Positions 16,955-26,781 of a stretch of DNA of 52,537 nt are shown here, piece after piece. The notes under the pieces are model-generated. The model had not been told where the DNA came from and did not search any database. It was given only the letters and a program-made list of their open reading frames with translations. Within the stretch, counting starts at the first letter, position 1. Each line of letters opens with the position of its first letter. This stretch comes from CAXBCP01 sp963974055 (GTDB lineage Bacteria; Pseudomonadota; Alphaproteobacteria; MPNO01; UBA830), in contig CAXBCP010000032.1 in assembly GCA_963974055.1 (NCBI GenBank), forward strand, positions 1 through 52,537, written 5' to 3'. Made by a program: the position numbers and the translations under genes.

Positions 16955-19900
16955 TTAGCGTGGGCCCAACCAGCCCACGAGCACCAGCTTGTCCTGAGCT
17001 TTTCGCGCTGCGTGCCGAGAAGCCGACCGGAAATCCAAGGCCTCTGAACGCTTTGCCTGTACGAACTCGAGAACAGTGGCCGGCGTATCGAGTTGCTTCA
17101 GGACGTCGTGAACGTCGCCCCATGTCCCGAATAGACGGGGGGGCGCCCTTTCAAGGATTAGGCGCAGGGCGGCAATCAACAAGGCGTGTTGCTCCCGTGG
17201 CGTTGGAATCTCGGCAGCCTCCCCTTCGAAGATCACGGCGTCCTCGTCAAACGTGACGGCCAACTCCCCTGTTTGCCTGATGACGTCGAGCAGCTCGTAA
17301 GCGACGACGTCGTCGGCGAGCGTCTCCATGAGGCGCGTTGCGTGGGGGGCGGTGCCCAGCCAAAGGCGAATGTCCCGCAGGTGGTCGAGGAACAACGGCG
17401 CAGCGGCGGTTATCTCCTCGAACCATCTGTCGATGAGGTCGGCCTCGGTGCCGCGGTCGAGGAGCCGTCCCCAAGCCTGGGTGCACCAGTTTCCGTTCTC
17501 GTCCTTCTTTCGGCGTAGGAAAGTGTTGAAGAAATTGGGCAGATCTTCCGCAGCGGCGTGGTCCACCAGATGGGCCAGCTCGTCGTCTTCTCCGGACGAG
17601 ATTACGTCCTCTAGAGCCAGTGCGAACAGGGGCCGATCGCTGGCGCCGGCGGACCATCGGACCGCCCCGGCCCACGCATTGGAGCGGGAATGATGACTCC
17701 CGAGCCACCAGAGGGGCTGGGGAGCGCCAATGAACACGTGGAGGCAGGCGCGAAAGAGCGGCTCGCCGAGGACGCCCAGTATGGCGTCGGGGTCGAGATC
17801 TAAAAGGTCCGAATGGTCACTGAGCGCGACCAAAATCTCGGTGGGGACCTCTGTTCGCGTTAGAGCGGCCGCGCAGATCCAGACTGTGTCATCTCCGTCA
17901 GACTGTAGGAGCTGGACCAGCGATTGCCTCTCGGGTTCTATCAGCTTCGCCCAGTTGTCTACGAGCAACGCGACTGTGCGTAGACGTGCCCCTGTACTGG
18001 AGCTATTGAGCAGGCGCTCGATGAGCGGCCACCGCCAAGCCGGAGTGCCCACGACCAACATGATTTCGGTAACGCATAGTTCGAATTCGTCCGGTAGCGT
18101 GATCGTCAGCCGTTTCGCGAGGCTCTCGACCCAGACCTCGAGCAATGGAATTAGGCGTTCGGGTTCACCGGCGGCGACTGCCGCGTCGACCGTCGAGAAG
18201 AAGCGTCCATCTGTGAAAGCTGCGTTAGGAGCGTTGTGGAGCGCAATCGGCGCGAGCCTCGTGAAGACGGCCCAGGGCGGCGCTTCGCCGAATTCCTCCA
18301 CCCGATTGAATTTACTTAGACGCTCAAGCAGGGTGGTTGCTGAGCCCGGCGAGCGCGCATGGGCCTCGAGAATCCCAAGAGTGGTGTCTCGCCGCGGTGC
18401 CGAAAGCTCGGACCAGTCTCGGACGAGCATGTCGAGCACGGCGTTGGATACCGCCGGCGTCGCATCGTTTGCGATTCGGCGGACGATGGCGTCGTCGCCG
18501 TCGCGTGGGCGTTCGAGCCATTGCGCGGACGCAGCTGCGCGAAGCACCGCGGCATCCGCCGACAGGAGCCTTTCCATAAGGCGCAGCGACAGGTCTTGCC
18601 CATTTTGCGCGGACGCCAGAATGATGGTAAAGGCTAGTGATGGGTCGAGGTCGAGCGGCTGCTCCGCCTCGATTGCGTCGACGTAAGGCTGGACATCAGA
18701 TAACAGGATCGTCTCTCGCCCATAGATCGTGGCCATTCCGGACGTCACTAAAAGGAAGCCCGCGGTCTCCTCCACTTCGTCGAAACTCACGTCGACAGCC
18801 CTCACCCACCTGTGCAAGCGTTGCTGCTCATCTCGTGGCAAGTCTGAAGCCCGTGATGTCAGGAAGTCGAAACAGGCATCGCGGGTTGCCGGATAGAGAG
18901 ACCGAAGGCCGGACTCCGCCAGCGCGACTGCGCGGAGCAGCCCTCCTTCGCGCACCTCCAAGGCCGATGCGACCCAGTGTAGGTTTCGCGCCGCAGCCAG
19001 AGAGACCTTAGGATCCACCGCGGCCAGGGCGCGTTGCGCGTATGCCACAGCGTTGTCCACGTCTTCATCGAGGTCGGGGCGGAAAATTGCCTGTGCGCCG
19101 GCACGAAGATATGGGTGAACGAAATTATATCGGCCGCCTTGGAGCTCCAGCACGCGCCGCCGTCGCAGTAAAGTCGCTGCCTCCTGTGATGGAGGCGGCA
19201 AGGTTGGGCTCGTAGCATAAGTGGGCGGCTGAACCGGCTGGTCATCGCCCCACATCGTAATCCCCAAGGATTGGTCGAAGTTCGGCCGATCGGCGCCTCC
19301 GTCTGTAACGAATGCGAGCTCTGTTTCCCTGACGCCGAGGCCTGTCTCCGTTGCTACTGCGACGCCGCGTAACACCTCGCCCGTAGCTGCAGACTCCTCG
19401 GCGAGGACGCGGGCGAAGTCGACGGCGTCGCCACGCGCCTGGATGACGATCTCGGCGTCGCTGCACCCCTTGCGCAGGCGGTCGAAGTTGGTCGCGAGGT
19501 AGGCGATCGCTCCGGCGTCCCTCAGGTCCGGGTTCGAGTTCACGATGCTGGAAACCCGCTCGACATCCACCGACGAAACGCCTGCGTCCGCAGCATCCCG
19601 GCGCCACAGCGCCTCCGCCTGTTCAGCGGGCAACGACGGTAGTTCGCTCCAAGAGAAGGCGCCGAGGCTGCATTGCGCTAGATCATTCTCGCGGAAGGTT
19701 TGGAGGATAGGCGCTTCGCTCTGCGCGACGATCAGCCGTCGGTTCGTCGGGAGTGAGTCAAGTAGTCGCCGAAGCTCGGTGACGCGCGCGGACGCGTCCC
19801 TCACCGCCTGGCGAGCGCCAAGTGGATCCTCGAGTACGTAGGCGCGCTGGCCGCGCACCGGGTCGTTGAGGAAGCGTTCCGCCTGATCGATATGCCCACT

Positions 19901-20821
19901 GCGCGCCACCTCATAGCCCTGCCTCTGCATGCCGCCAGCAAGTTGCATCGCCGTCCAGGACTTGCCGACCCTGGGCGGACCGGACAACAGCAGCGCCTTC
20001 TCTTGGGCGATACAGGCGGTTAGCTCGTGCTCGATCCCCCGTGGCAGATACTTCGGGGGTGCCATCTGTTCCGGTGCGAAGTCCGCGAGCACTGCATGCA
20101 GCTGACCGAACACGTCAGCCCGTGCTGCGCGGTCTGCGGTAACAACCTGCTTCAAACGGGCCACCCCATCAGCCAGCCGGTCGGTGGGAACCCTTGCTTC
20201 GAAGAGCTTCCGATGCAAGCGCACGGCGATCGTTGCGGACGTCTCCTGCTCGTGGATGAATACTCGCTCCAAGGCTGCGGCGAGTTGGTTCCGGTCGGAC
20301 TTCGCCAGGGCGCCAAGGTGCGCGGCGCGCTGCGCCTCGAGTGTGGTCGGTGTCTTCGTCCGCATGCGGACGGGAGCCTGGGACAGATACTCGAGCGCCG
20401 CAGCCAACGCATTTCCCGCGGCTTGGTCCGGTTTGCCTTTGCGATAGGCGCCGGTCCACTCGGGCGGAGTGCGGTAGCGGGCGATTTCGTCGCGGCACCG
20501 CTCGCTCGCGACGAAAAGCACCACCTGGCCGGGGTTCGCAATCAGGCGTTCGAGCAGGCAGCCCTGGGCCTGGTGGTCAGGGAAGTGTGCGAGGTATTCT
20601 GCCAGAGTGGCCATGTCGATCTCGCCCGTAGACCGTCCTTTTACCTGTATCTCGCAGCGCCGCAACTGTCCTGCCTCCGTCCAGGTCAACTCGGCGTCTT
20701 CACCGTTGTGAGGTTCCGCCCGCAGGCTCGGCGTGCCCTCCGTAGGCCAGCGCAGGCCAAGCTCGACGCAGGCGAGGTCCTGGAAGTCGAACTTCGTTGG
20801 TGCGATGATCGCTATGCTCAC
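16955..20821 (-). CDS. Nuclease-STAND NTPase defence-type protein, 1288 aa
   Basis: Large three-part protein. Residues 1-110 hold a PD-(D/E)XK-like nuclease (DFQDLACVELGLRW; GEDAELTW; CEIQVKGRS), the Mrr/Cap4-type arrangement. At about 275-480 lies a P-loop NTPase with Walker A LLLSGPPRVGKSW and Walker B AYVLEDPL. The C-terminal 700 residues are helical and repeat-like, as in sensor arms of STAND proteins. The architecture (nuclease, STAND NTPase, repeats) is that of Avs-type antiphage sensors, but subfamily membership cannot be decided here. GTG at 20821 is preferred (GGAG 9 bases upstream, start just before the conserved PTKFDFQDL); a TTG at 20860 would add 13 residues. The gene is clearly GC-richer than its neighbours, suggesting a separate acquisition. 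Confidence 0.85.
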   Translation of the reverse strand: MSIAIIAPTKFDFQDLACVELGLRWPTEGTPSLRAEPHNGEDAELTWTEAGQLRRCEIQVKGRSTGEIDMATLAEYLAHFPDHQAQGCLLERLIANPGQVVLFVASERCRDEIARYRTPPEWTGAYRKGKPDQAAGNALAAALEYLSQAPVRMRTKTPTTLEAQRAAHLGALAKSDRNQLAAALERVFIHEQETSATIAVRLHRKLFEARVPTDRLADGVARLKQVVTADRAARADVFGQLHAVLADFAPEQMAPPKYLPRGIEHELTACIAQEKALLLSGPPRVGKSWTAMQLAGGMQRQGYEVARSGHIDQAERFLNDPVRGQRAYVLEDPLGARQAVRDASARVTELRRLLDSLPTNRRLIVAQSEAPILQTFRENDLAQCSLGAFSWSELPSLPAEQAEALWRRDAADAGVSSVDVERVSSIVNSNPDLRDAGAIAYLATNFDRLRKGCSDAEIVIQARGDAVDFARVLAEESAATGEVLRGVAVATETGLGVRETELAFVTDGGADRPNFDQSLGITMWGDDQPVQPPTYATSPTLPPPSQEAATLLRRRRVLELQGGRYNFVHPYLRAGAQAIFRPDLDEDVDNAVAYAQRALAAVDPKVSLAAARNLHWVASALEVREGGLLRAVALAESGLRSLYPATRDACFDFLTSRASDLPRDEQQRLHRWVRAVDVSFDEVEETAGFLLVTSGMATIYGRETILLSDVQPYVDAIEAEQPLDLDPSLAFTIILASAQNGQDLSLRLMERLLSADAAVLRAAASAQWLERPRDGDDAIVRRIANDATPAVSNAVLDMLVRDWSELSAPRRDTTLGILEAHARSPGSATTLLERLSKFNRVEEFGEAPPWAVFTRLAPIALHNAPNAAFTDGRFFSTVDAAVAAGEPERLIPLLEVWVESLAKRLTITLPDEFELCVTEIMLVVGTPAWRWPLIERLLNSSSTGARLRTVALLVDNWAKLIEPERQSLVQLLQSDGDDTVWICAAALTRTEVPTEILVALSDHSDLLDLDPDAILGVLGEPLFRACLHVFIGAPQPLWWLGSHHSRSNAWAGAVRWSAGASDRPLFALALEDVISSGEDDELAHLVDHAAAEDLPNFFNTFLRRKKDENGNWCTQAWGRLLDRGTEADLIDRWFEEITAAAPLFLDHLRDIRLWLGTAPHATRLMETLADDVVAYELLDVIRQTGELAVTFDEDAVIFEGEAAEIPTPREQHALLIAALRLILERAPPRLFGTWGDVHDVLKQLDTPATVLEFVQAKRSEALDFRSASRHAARKAQDKLVLVGWLGPR

Positions 20822-21018
20822 GCGGCGGCGCTCCGGACCAAGGGGACAAGGCTCGGCCAAGGGTATCCATACCGAGATCGTTTAACTCTAGCGATCCTCC
20901 CGCTTCTGCGCAAAGAGCCTTCGGCGCTCTGCGCCCACTCCCCGGCCGCAAAACCTCCGCAGGCAATGTCGGAGCAGATCGGCTTGAGGTGATTGGGCTC
21001 GTTCCGTAGCCTTCGCGG

Positions 21019-21095
21019 ATGAACAAGCCCTTCCGTTATTTCAACAGTTCGCCCGGGACCATCAGCCTCACGGTGATGATCTTTATCCGCTATCG
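21019..21095 (+). mobile_element. IS6-family transposase, N-terminal remnant
   Basis: Reads MNKPFRYFNSSPGTISLTVM then IFIRYR, the start of an IS6-family transposase (normally about 230 aa), then departs from the family after about 25 codons. The same N-terminus appears at 42650, and the segment before both ATGs shares CCGTAGC-CTTC. It is a relic without its catalytic DDE domain. Confidence 0.75.
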
Positions 21096-21244
21096 AATTA
21101 TTTGCGACAAGTCGAAGATCAGGGCGGATCGGTCAGCCAAAAGGTGGGGACTCGAACTTCTGTCGCATAACGGGGGTTACATTATTTTTCGAGATTAGCA
21201 CGACTTCATCAGACTGCTAAATTTGAGCGCCCGCAAACCGGTAA

Positions 21245-21600
21245 TCATGTCGCAAGGGCGTCGTGGACGATCCTGCCGCCAACAATTGTCAGGTCTGAGG
21301 TGATATATTTGATGCAGTCTTCATTGATGCTCATGATGTTGTCGCTGAGGACTACGATATCGGCCAGTTTTCCGGGCTCTTCGGTTCTCTTCCCGCCTCC
21401 TTCGAATGTGAGATACGCACCCCCGGCAGTTGCTGCGCGGAGTGCCTCTTCCCGTGTCAGTTTCTGCGATCGCAAACCATTCATTCGTGATCGAAGACCA
21501 ACATTGCGAATGGCTGACGATTATCGGACAAGGAGGGAAGATGAAGATCTGGCAACACCATCCCACCCCGAGAGCAATCTGCCAATTCTCGGCCAGTGAT
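21245..21600 (-). pseudogene. Amidohydrolase (YtcJ-type), C-terminal remnant
   Basis: The last 79 codons (LTREEALRAATAGGAYLTFE; KLADIVVLSDNI; DLTIVGGRIVH) are the C-terminal beta-sandwich end of a metal-dependent amidohydrolase of the YtcJ type. Immediately upstream the frame continues as SDNRQPFAMLVFDHE, broken by a stop, which also fits the family. The metal-binding barrel (about 400 residues) is missing. It is a broken gene stranded between the STAND gene and the island end. Confidence 0.75.
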
Positions 21601-21704
21601 CTCGAAAAGCTTAATCGTCCACTTAAGCGAGGATTTCGAGACAGGGAGGTCCGGAGCCACTTTCACCAACAGGTCCGTCGAAACAGGTGATACGAACCAG
21701 AGAA

Positions 21705-21731
21705 GGGGCGGCAAAATTGCCGCCCCCTTTT
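21705..21731. terminator. Candidate rho-independent terminator
   Basis: Stem GGGGCGGC / GCCGCCCC with loop AAAATT is followed on the plus side by CTTTT and on the minus side by TTCTCT. It lies downstream of the minus-strand small frame at 21756-21992 and could serve either direction. The T tracts are short. Confidence 0.45.
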
Positions 21732-21755
21732 CGGGCGTTTAAAAGGCGCCGTTGC

Positions 21756-21992
21756 TTAACCTCGGTCAATGGCTTCTTGGACATGTGCCACAAACGCCAG
21801 AGCAGCGTTAGGATGGGTGCGAGATCGATGGGAACTCGGTGTCAGGGAGTCAATCGGCAGATTGGTGACCTGCCAGGCGGCGGCGTTGCGCCTCTCGTTA
21901 GAATTTCCTGTGGGGTTTTTATCCTCGTCCGAAACGCTTTGCGTATCTCGAACGCGGCGGCGGGCGCGCCGTTGTGAGTTTAGGGTATTCAT
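21756..21992 (-). CDS. Small hypothetical protein, 78 aa
   Basis: A very polar basic N-terminus (RRARRRVRD) and a C-terminal ALAFVAHVQEAIDRG; no family recognised. A good ribosome site (GAGAGGAGCATTTTATG) and a hairpin terminator downstream support expression, but the length and composition are near what chance can give. No partner gene lies beside it. Confidence 0.4.
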   Translation of the reverse strand: MNTLNSQRRARRRVRDTQSVSDEDKNPTGNSNERRNAAAWQVTNLPIDSLTPSSHRSRTHPNAALAFVAHVQEAIDRG

Positions 21993-22211
21993 AAAATGCT
22001 CCTCTCAAGCTGCAATCGGTTTCGAGATCGAAACCCCACACACGAGGAGCAGGCAGAATCAAAAAAAGCATTCGACCTGACACGACCTCAATGAGGTTTC
22101 GTCAGAGACAAATGCTTCGCCAGATCGGAGATGCTGCTGTCTATGATGTGCTCATTAGAGCACAGGCATCTATATATAGAGTGCCATCGGACTTGACAAA
22201 CTTGTTCCGCT

Positions 22212-22910
22212 CTACAGCTTTTTGGCTTTCGACTTGGTGTGGGTCTTCACGGCCTTGTTCAGCCTGCTGAGCACAGACCGCAGCCAGTACTCTACACGGA
22301 AAATTTTCAGGGTCTCACCGTATTGGCTGAGCTCGATTGTGCTCGACGCATTGTGGTACTCGACAATCTGGTTGGAGAAGACCGCTCCCAATCGGTTCTG
22401 AACCTGTTTGGTCGAAACCTTTGTGGGCGGGCCGAGTACCTCCCCGTATAGCCCAACAATTTCGGAAAATTTCGATGAGGGTCCGAGGCTCGTGATCTGA
22501 AACAGGACTGGCTCGGCCCCAGGTTCGGGTGGGTAGAAATAGAATTCGGTCCGCGAATTAATGTCGCCCAGTACGACCCCGGCACCGGAGTACTCCGAGT
22601 ATTTTGAGTTATAGAAAAAGCGGCATTTAAGAACGCCTGCTTTCGACCAGGCGTCAGTTAATTGGACATCTTTCAACTGGTAATTCGACTCGACACGCGG
22701 ATCGTCCGAACAGACCGGAAAGGCGCCTGGCCATTCCTGTTGGTCCGGGAAAGGTGTCGTCTTGAACGCCGACAATGTCATGCCGAGTTGATAGTCGCGT
22801 CTGGAATAGGCATCCGGCCATGCGGAAGCGGCACCGGCGGGCATAACCTCAACCAATGACATGGCAACGACCGACGCACAGACAAATAGTTTCGGCAAAC
22901 GCAATTTCAT
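22212..22910 (-). CDS. Secreted hypothetical protein, 232 aa
   Basis: N-terminal signal peptide (basic MKLRLPK, hydrophobic LFVCASVVAMSLVEV, cleavage expected after AGA). The mature part has two cysteines (PVCSDD and LKCRFF) that could form a disulfide, with alternating beta segments; the end is lysine rich. The family is not recognised. AAAGGGA precedes the ATG by 6 bases. It is transcribed divergently from the second XRE gene across the duplicated control region, in the position that the Mrr-like nuclease occupies at the first copy. Confidence 0.75.
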   Translation of the reverse strand: MKLRLPKLFVCASVVAMSLVEVMPAGAASAWPDAYSRRDYQLGMTLSAFKTTPFPDQQEWPGAFPVCSDDPRVESNYQLKDVQLTDAWSKAGVLKCRFFYNSKYSEYSGAGVVLGDINSRTEFYFYPPEPGAEPVLFQITSLGPSSKFSEIVGLYGEVLGPPTKVSTKQVQNRLGAVFSNQIVEYHNASSTIELSQYGETLKIFRVEYWLRSVLSRLNKAVKTHTKSKAKKL

Positions 22911-23010
22911 TGAACGTCCCTTTCAGAGTTAACGTTAACCATCCCGTTTTGGGATAATCCGATAATGGGATTAGCTCTGTTTGCGCGTCGGATCAACCGA
23001 AACAGCGCAG

Positions 23011-23274
<264 letters not shown>

Positions 23275-23282
23275 CTAAAATC

Positions 23283-23315
23283 AAGGGCTTAGCCGGTTTT
23301 GGCTAAGCCCTTTTT
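23283..23315 (+). terminator. Rho-independent terminator after the tRNA fragment
   Basis: A perfect 12-bp stem (AAGGGCTTAGCC / GGCTAAGCCCTT), 6-base loop GGTTTT, then TTT. It follows the tRNA fragment by 8 bases and is most likely the native terminator of the tRNA-fMet gene, marking the chromosome side of the junction. Confidence 0.88.
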
Positions 23316-23467
23316 CTGTGTCTGGAAACATTTGGTCGCGGCATCAGTATTCATTGTCACCTGGTCCCATTCAATTCTAATGCTTCTTATGTCGTTTCGA
23401 ATACGCGTAATCATGGCTTTAGAATGATTAGGCGATGAACGTGATTGGTGATTTTGCCGGTCCGGTA

Positions 23468-23656
23468 TGTGGTGGTTGGCTCAACAATCGGGCCGGAAAC
23501 TCACATCAATCGTTCCGACGACGGGAAGGAGATATGGCAGGGTTCAGGGACATCAAGACGTTGCAGAAGTTTGCATCCGCCCACGCCGCAATTAACGATC
23601 ACTTCAACCAAGACCGTTCAGCCGCGTTTACCGAATGGCGGCAGATTGCGGCGTGA
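23468..23656 (+). mobile_element. IS6-family transposase, C-terminal remnant
   Basis: Encodes the end of an IS6-family transposase: NSHQSFRRREGDMAGFRDIK then TLQKFASAHAAINDHFNQ, with the DDE glutamate-region arginines. A short internal deletion precedes RSAAFTEWRQIAA. The N-terminal two thirds are missing. It lies at the left edge of the catabolic block, opposite a N-terminal relic at 42650. The rest of the 23275-23765 gap holds nothing else recognisable. Confidence 0.8.
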
Positions 23657-23765
23657 TGTCACAGATGTGTAGAATGACTGTGACTGGTTTGTTTTGGCCT
23701 GGCTCCACCCACGGGCGATACGGCGGTCGGGCAGGCGGGCAAGGCCTATTTTTAGATGCATCGCT

Positions 23766-24674
23766 TCATACTTGCGTCCGGTCTGCCACACGCTCGACGG
23801 CGGGCCAGGCGATCGGAGCGCCTGCTTCGTCGACAGCCTGTTGGATTGGCGCGCGGTCATCCCAGAAGCGTGCAACATAACGGCGACCGGTCACGCCATC
23901 CGAAGCGTTGGAGGCAAGCCAGAGGAGCGGGGCGACCATACGTGACGGTTGGACCAGTTCATCGCGGTCGATTGGCGTATCGGCCGGGATCAGGCGGGTG
24001 TTCGCAGCTCCGCCGGGGATCAGCACGTTCGCAGTCACGCCTGTCCCCTCGAGATCGCCTGCCAGGATCGCGGTGTAGGCCTCGGTCGCCGCTTTCGATC
24101 CACCGTATGGCGCAAAGCCCGGTCTGATCATCGTATCGAGGCTGGTCGTGACGTTGATGATTCGTCCCCATCCCTGTGCGACCATATTCGGTATCGCGGC
24201 ACGTGCTGTGAAGAACGGTCCACAGGTGTTGATCGCGAGGGCACGGCACCATATATCGACCGGAATTTCCCATATGCGTATAGGGTTTTTCAGGTAATCG
24301 GGGCGGACGATCTCCGGTCCGACGCCGGCATTGTTCACAAGGACATCGAGGCCGCCGAACTTCTCGCGCGTCTGTGCGACAAGGTCGGCCGCGGCCTCAG
24401 AGTCCGCCAGGTCTGCCCGCACACCGAGGATCCGGCCTTCGCCGTACGAGGATTTCGCCGCCGTGATAGTGTCGGAGATCGCTTCGTCGTCGATATCGTT
24501 GATAGTCACGCGATAACCAGCGGAAAGCAGCCCGAGCGCCATCGCCCTACCCAGACCGCGCCCGCCACCCGTAACGATTGCGATTCCGGCAAAACCGTTT
24601 TTCTTAGACCGGGCTTCCGTCATTGCTGCATCCCCTTGTTCATCCGTTCGATACCGTCTTTTGGCATCAGTCAT
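23766..24674 (-). CDS. SDR-family oxidoreductase, 302 aa
   Basis: Classical short-chain dehydrogenase: cofactor loop TGGGRGLG near residue 32, the NNAG motif near 110, catalytic serine in NVTTSLD, and YGGSK as the Y-x-x-x-K pair. Aspartate in NDIDDE after beta-2 suggests NAD preference. ATG 24674 overlaps the ABC ATPase stop (ATGACTGA), a coupling signature; ATG 24623, with AGGGG 8-9 bases upstream, is a real alternative giving 285 aa. As last gene of the transporter/hydrolase operon it probably oxidises an alcohol or dihydrodiol intermediate; the substrate is unknown. Confidence 0.9.
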   Translation of the reverse strand: MTDAKRRYRTDEQGDAAMTEARSKKNGFAGIAIVTGGGRGLGRAMALGLLSAGYRVTINDIDDEAISDTITAAKSSYGEGRILGVRADLADSEAAADLVAQTREKFGGLDVLVNNAGVGPEIVRPDYLKNPIRIWEIPVDIWCRALAINTCGPFFTARAAIPNMVAQGWGRIINVTTSLDTMIRPGFAPYGGSKAATEAYTAILAGDLEGTGVTANVLIPGGAANTRLIPADTPIDRDELVQPSRMVAPLLWLASNASDGVTGRRYVARFWDDRAPIQQAVDEAGAPIAWPAVERVADRTQV

Positions 24675-25773
24675 CGCGGCAGACGACACAATCTCCCGGC
24701 TCGATCTCGAGGAAGACCCTGTCTCCCTCTGAAATTGTGAGCGATGGATGCGTGCGGGCCTGAATGGTCGAATCCCCGATATTCAGTAGAACTTCCTGAT
24801 AATCGCCCAGGAATATCTGTGCGCCGACCACGGCTTCCCACAGGTTTGCGGCGGTTGATGGACGTTCCAAGTACACATGCACATGTTCCGGCCGGATTGA
24901 AACGGTTACATTCTTGCCACAAGTGGCTGCGTCGGTAGCCTGCACACTCAGCCGGCCATGAGGGGTTTCGAGAACCAGCTCGACGGTATCGCCCAAAGAG
25001 CTTTCGAGCACACGGCCGTCCACGAAGTTTGTCGACCCCACGAACGCGGCAACAAACCGGTTGCTCGGTCTTTTATAAATGTCATAGGGAGATCCGATCT
25101 GCTGAATCGCACCATCTTTCATTACCGCGATCCGGTGAGACAGCGCTAACGCTTCGCCTTGATCATGCGTCACGTAGACTGTCGTCAGACCTAGTTCCGA
25201 CTGCAATCTTTTGAGTTCGAACCGCATTCGGTCGCGCAGCTTAGCATCGAGATTACTGAGCGGCTCGTCGAGCAGGAGGAGCGGTGGCCGCGTAACGATG
25301 GCACGCGCAAGTGCGAGCCGCTGTTGTTGACCGCCGCTCAACATGGTCGCCGGCCGGGACCCAAGCTCATCGAGGGCGACAACCTTCAGGACTCGAGTTA
25401 CTTCTTCCGTGATTGTGGACCGGGAACGCTTGGGTCTTATAACCTGTAACGGAAAAGCGACGTTCTGAAAGACAGTCATGTGCGGCCAAATCGCATAGGA
25501 CTGAAATACCATTCCGAACCCTCGACGGTTAGGAGGCTTGTATAACTGCCGACCGGAGGAATAAACGACATCGCCATCGACGCGGATTTCACCCGAATCG
25601 GGCTTTTCCAGGCCGGCGATAGACCGAAGTGTAGTGGTTTTTCCACAACCGCTGGGACCCAGGAGCGTGAACATTTTTCCGCGCGGAACATCGAATGTCA
25701 CGTCATCGGCGGCGACCACGACCTCATCCGTATCGCCGCGGTAACTTTTGCAGAGCGAAGAGACCTCAAGCAT
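24667..25773 (-). CDS. ABC transporter ATP-binding protein (PotA/FbpC-like), 368 aa
   Basis: Nucleotide-binding subunit with Walker A GPSGCGKTT near residue 39, Q-loop VFQSYAIWP, signature LSGGQQQR, Walker B LLLLDEPLSNLD, the H-loop VTHDQ, and a C-terminal TOBE-like regulatory domain (about 270-368). This form powers spermidine/putrescine, Fe3+ and thiamine-type importers. The fused permease (26782) and binding protein (28596) on the same strand complete the transporter, though a hydrolase gene is inserted between. ATG 25773 begins the conserved MLEVSSLCKSY; a TTG six codons upstream is less likely. Inferred to import the aromatic substrate of this cluster. Confidence 0.93.
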   Translation of the reverse strand: MLEVSSLCKSYRGDTDEVVVAADDVTFDVPRGKMFTLLGPSGCGKTTTLRSIAGLEKPDSGEIRVDGDVVYSSGRQLYKPPNRRGFGMVFQSYAIWPHMTVFQNVAFPLQVIRPKRSRSTITEEVTRVLKVVALDELGSRPATMLSGGQQQRLALARAIVTRPPLLLLDEPLSNLDAKLRDRMRFELKRLQSELGLTTVYVTHDQGEALALSHRIAVMKDGAIQQIGSPYDIYKRPSNRFVAAFVGSTNFVDGRVLESSLGDTVELVLETPHGRLSVQATDAATCGKNVTVSIRPEHVHVYLERPSTAANLWEAVVGAQIFLGDYQEVLLNIGDSTIQARTHPSLTISEGDRVFLEIEPGDCVVCRDD

Positions 25774-25826
25774 CGGCCCAATACCACCCAAGTACGCTGG
25801 TCCGCGACACGTTCTCTGGACGTGAA

Positions 25827-26729
25827 CTATTCGACGGCTGCATTCGCACGATCTTTCATCTTGGTGCCGGCTTTCTGAAAGAACTCAATTGCGATCTCAT
25901 TGAAGCGTTCATGTTCGTCATTCTGCGCTTGGTGACCTGAATGCTCGAGTACGACGAACTCGACATTCGGCAGCATCTCCTGGAGCCTGTCCGAAAATTC
26001 CGGAGGCGCAAACGTATCCTTGGCGCCCCAAACCATGATCATCGGCACGGTCGCCATAGGAAGCCGGTGCCGGATGTCGAAACGCTGACGTTCGTTTGGA
26101 TCCGACTTGAGCTTGGTGCGGAACTCGCGTTGAGATTTTTGCGCGAAGTCGTGGCCGGGGAGAGCGGCCATAGAAACCCGTTCCGCAATCAGTTCGTCCG
26201 TGATCTTGGAGTGGTCGTTGACGATGACTTGGAGAAAACGACGCATGCCCTCCGGCGTGCCGTCGAAGGCATGCAGGGCTTTCATGCCGCCTTCTTGATC
26301 GGGGCGGCGCTCGAGGCCCATCGCGTTCGCGATGCTGCCGCTGCTGATCATGAGAAGTGCTTTGACCCTTCCTGGGTGGTCAAGCATGCATTTCGCAGCG
26401 ATATAAGCGCCGCGCGAATTGCCACAAAGCCGTACCTCTTCGAGGCAAAGCGCATCCATGAAGCCGGCGAGATGGTCGACGCTCGCCTGGTCGGTATATC
26501 TGATATCGGTGGGCTTTTCCGTAAGTCCGAAGCCGAGGGTGTCGATTGCATATACCCGAAAGTGTTTTGAAAGCTCGGGGATGGTTTGACGCCAGCCAGA
26601 CCAGCCCGAAGCGCCCGGACCGGCCCCATGCACTAGGATCAACGGCTCGCCACTACCCGCCTGAAGGTAATGGGTGTTGATGTTTCCAACCTTGACCCAA
26701 TTTGATTCTATTCCTGGCCCGTACTTCAT
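25827..26729 (-). CDS. Alpha/beta hydrolase, meta-cleavage-product hydrolase-like, 300 aa
   Basis: Serine hydrolase of the BphD/CarC-like branch: oxyanion region LVHGAGPGASGWSGW near residue 32, nucleophile elbow GNSRGA near 102, acid in WGAKDTFAPP near 225 and histidine in LEHSGHQAQND near 255. Such enzymes break the C-C bond of 2-hydroxy-6-oxo-hexadienoate-type ring-cleavage products. ATG 26729 is chosen (AAAGGAG 9 bases upstream, and MKYGPG starts the conserved part). Its location in a cluster with a dioxygenase, a dihydrodiol dehydrogenase and an extradiol dioxygenase supports this. The exact ring-fission product is unknown. Confidence 0.88.
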   Translation of the reverse strand: MKYGPGIESNWVKVGNINTHYLQAGSGEPLILVHGAGPGASGWSGWRQTIPELSKHFRVYAIDTLGFGLTEKPTDIRYTDQASVDHLAGFMDALCLEEVRLCGNSRGAYIAAKCMLDHPGRVKALLMISSGSIANAMGLERRPDQEGGMKALHAFDGTPEGMRRFLQVIVNDHSKITDELIAERVSMAALPGHDFAQKSQREFRTKLKSDPNERQRFDIRHRLPMATVPMIMVWGAKDTFAPPEFSDRLQEMLPNVEFVVLEHSGHQAQNDEHERFNEIAIEFFQKAGTKMKDRANAAVE

Positions 26730-26781
26730 GTTGACGTTCTCCTTTTCTGACAATCGCGATTGCAGTGCTGCCCATCCGACT

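Noticed and set aside
17730..18686. 318-codon plus-strand frame inside the STAND gene
   Set aside because: Serine/arginine-rich shadow frame in a GC-rich gene; no domain and no start signal.
21019..21240. A full IS6 element at 21.0 kb
   Set aside because: Only about 25 transposase codons remain, and I could not find terminal inverted repeats.
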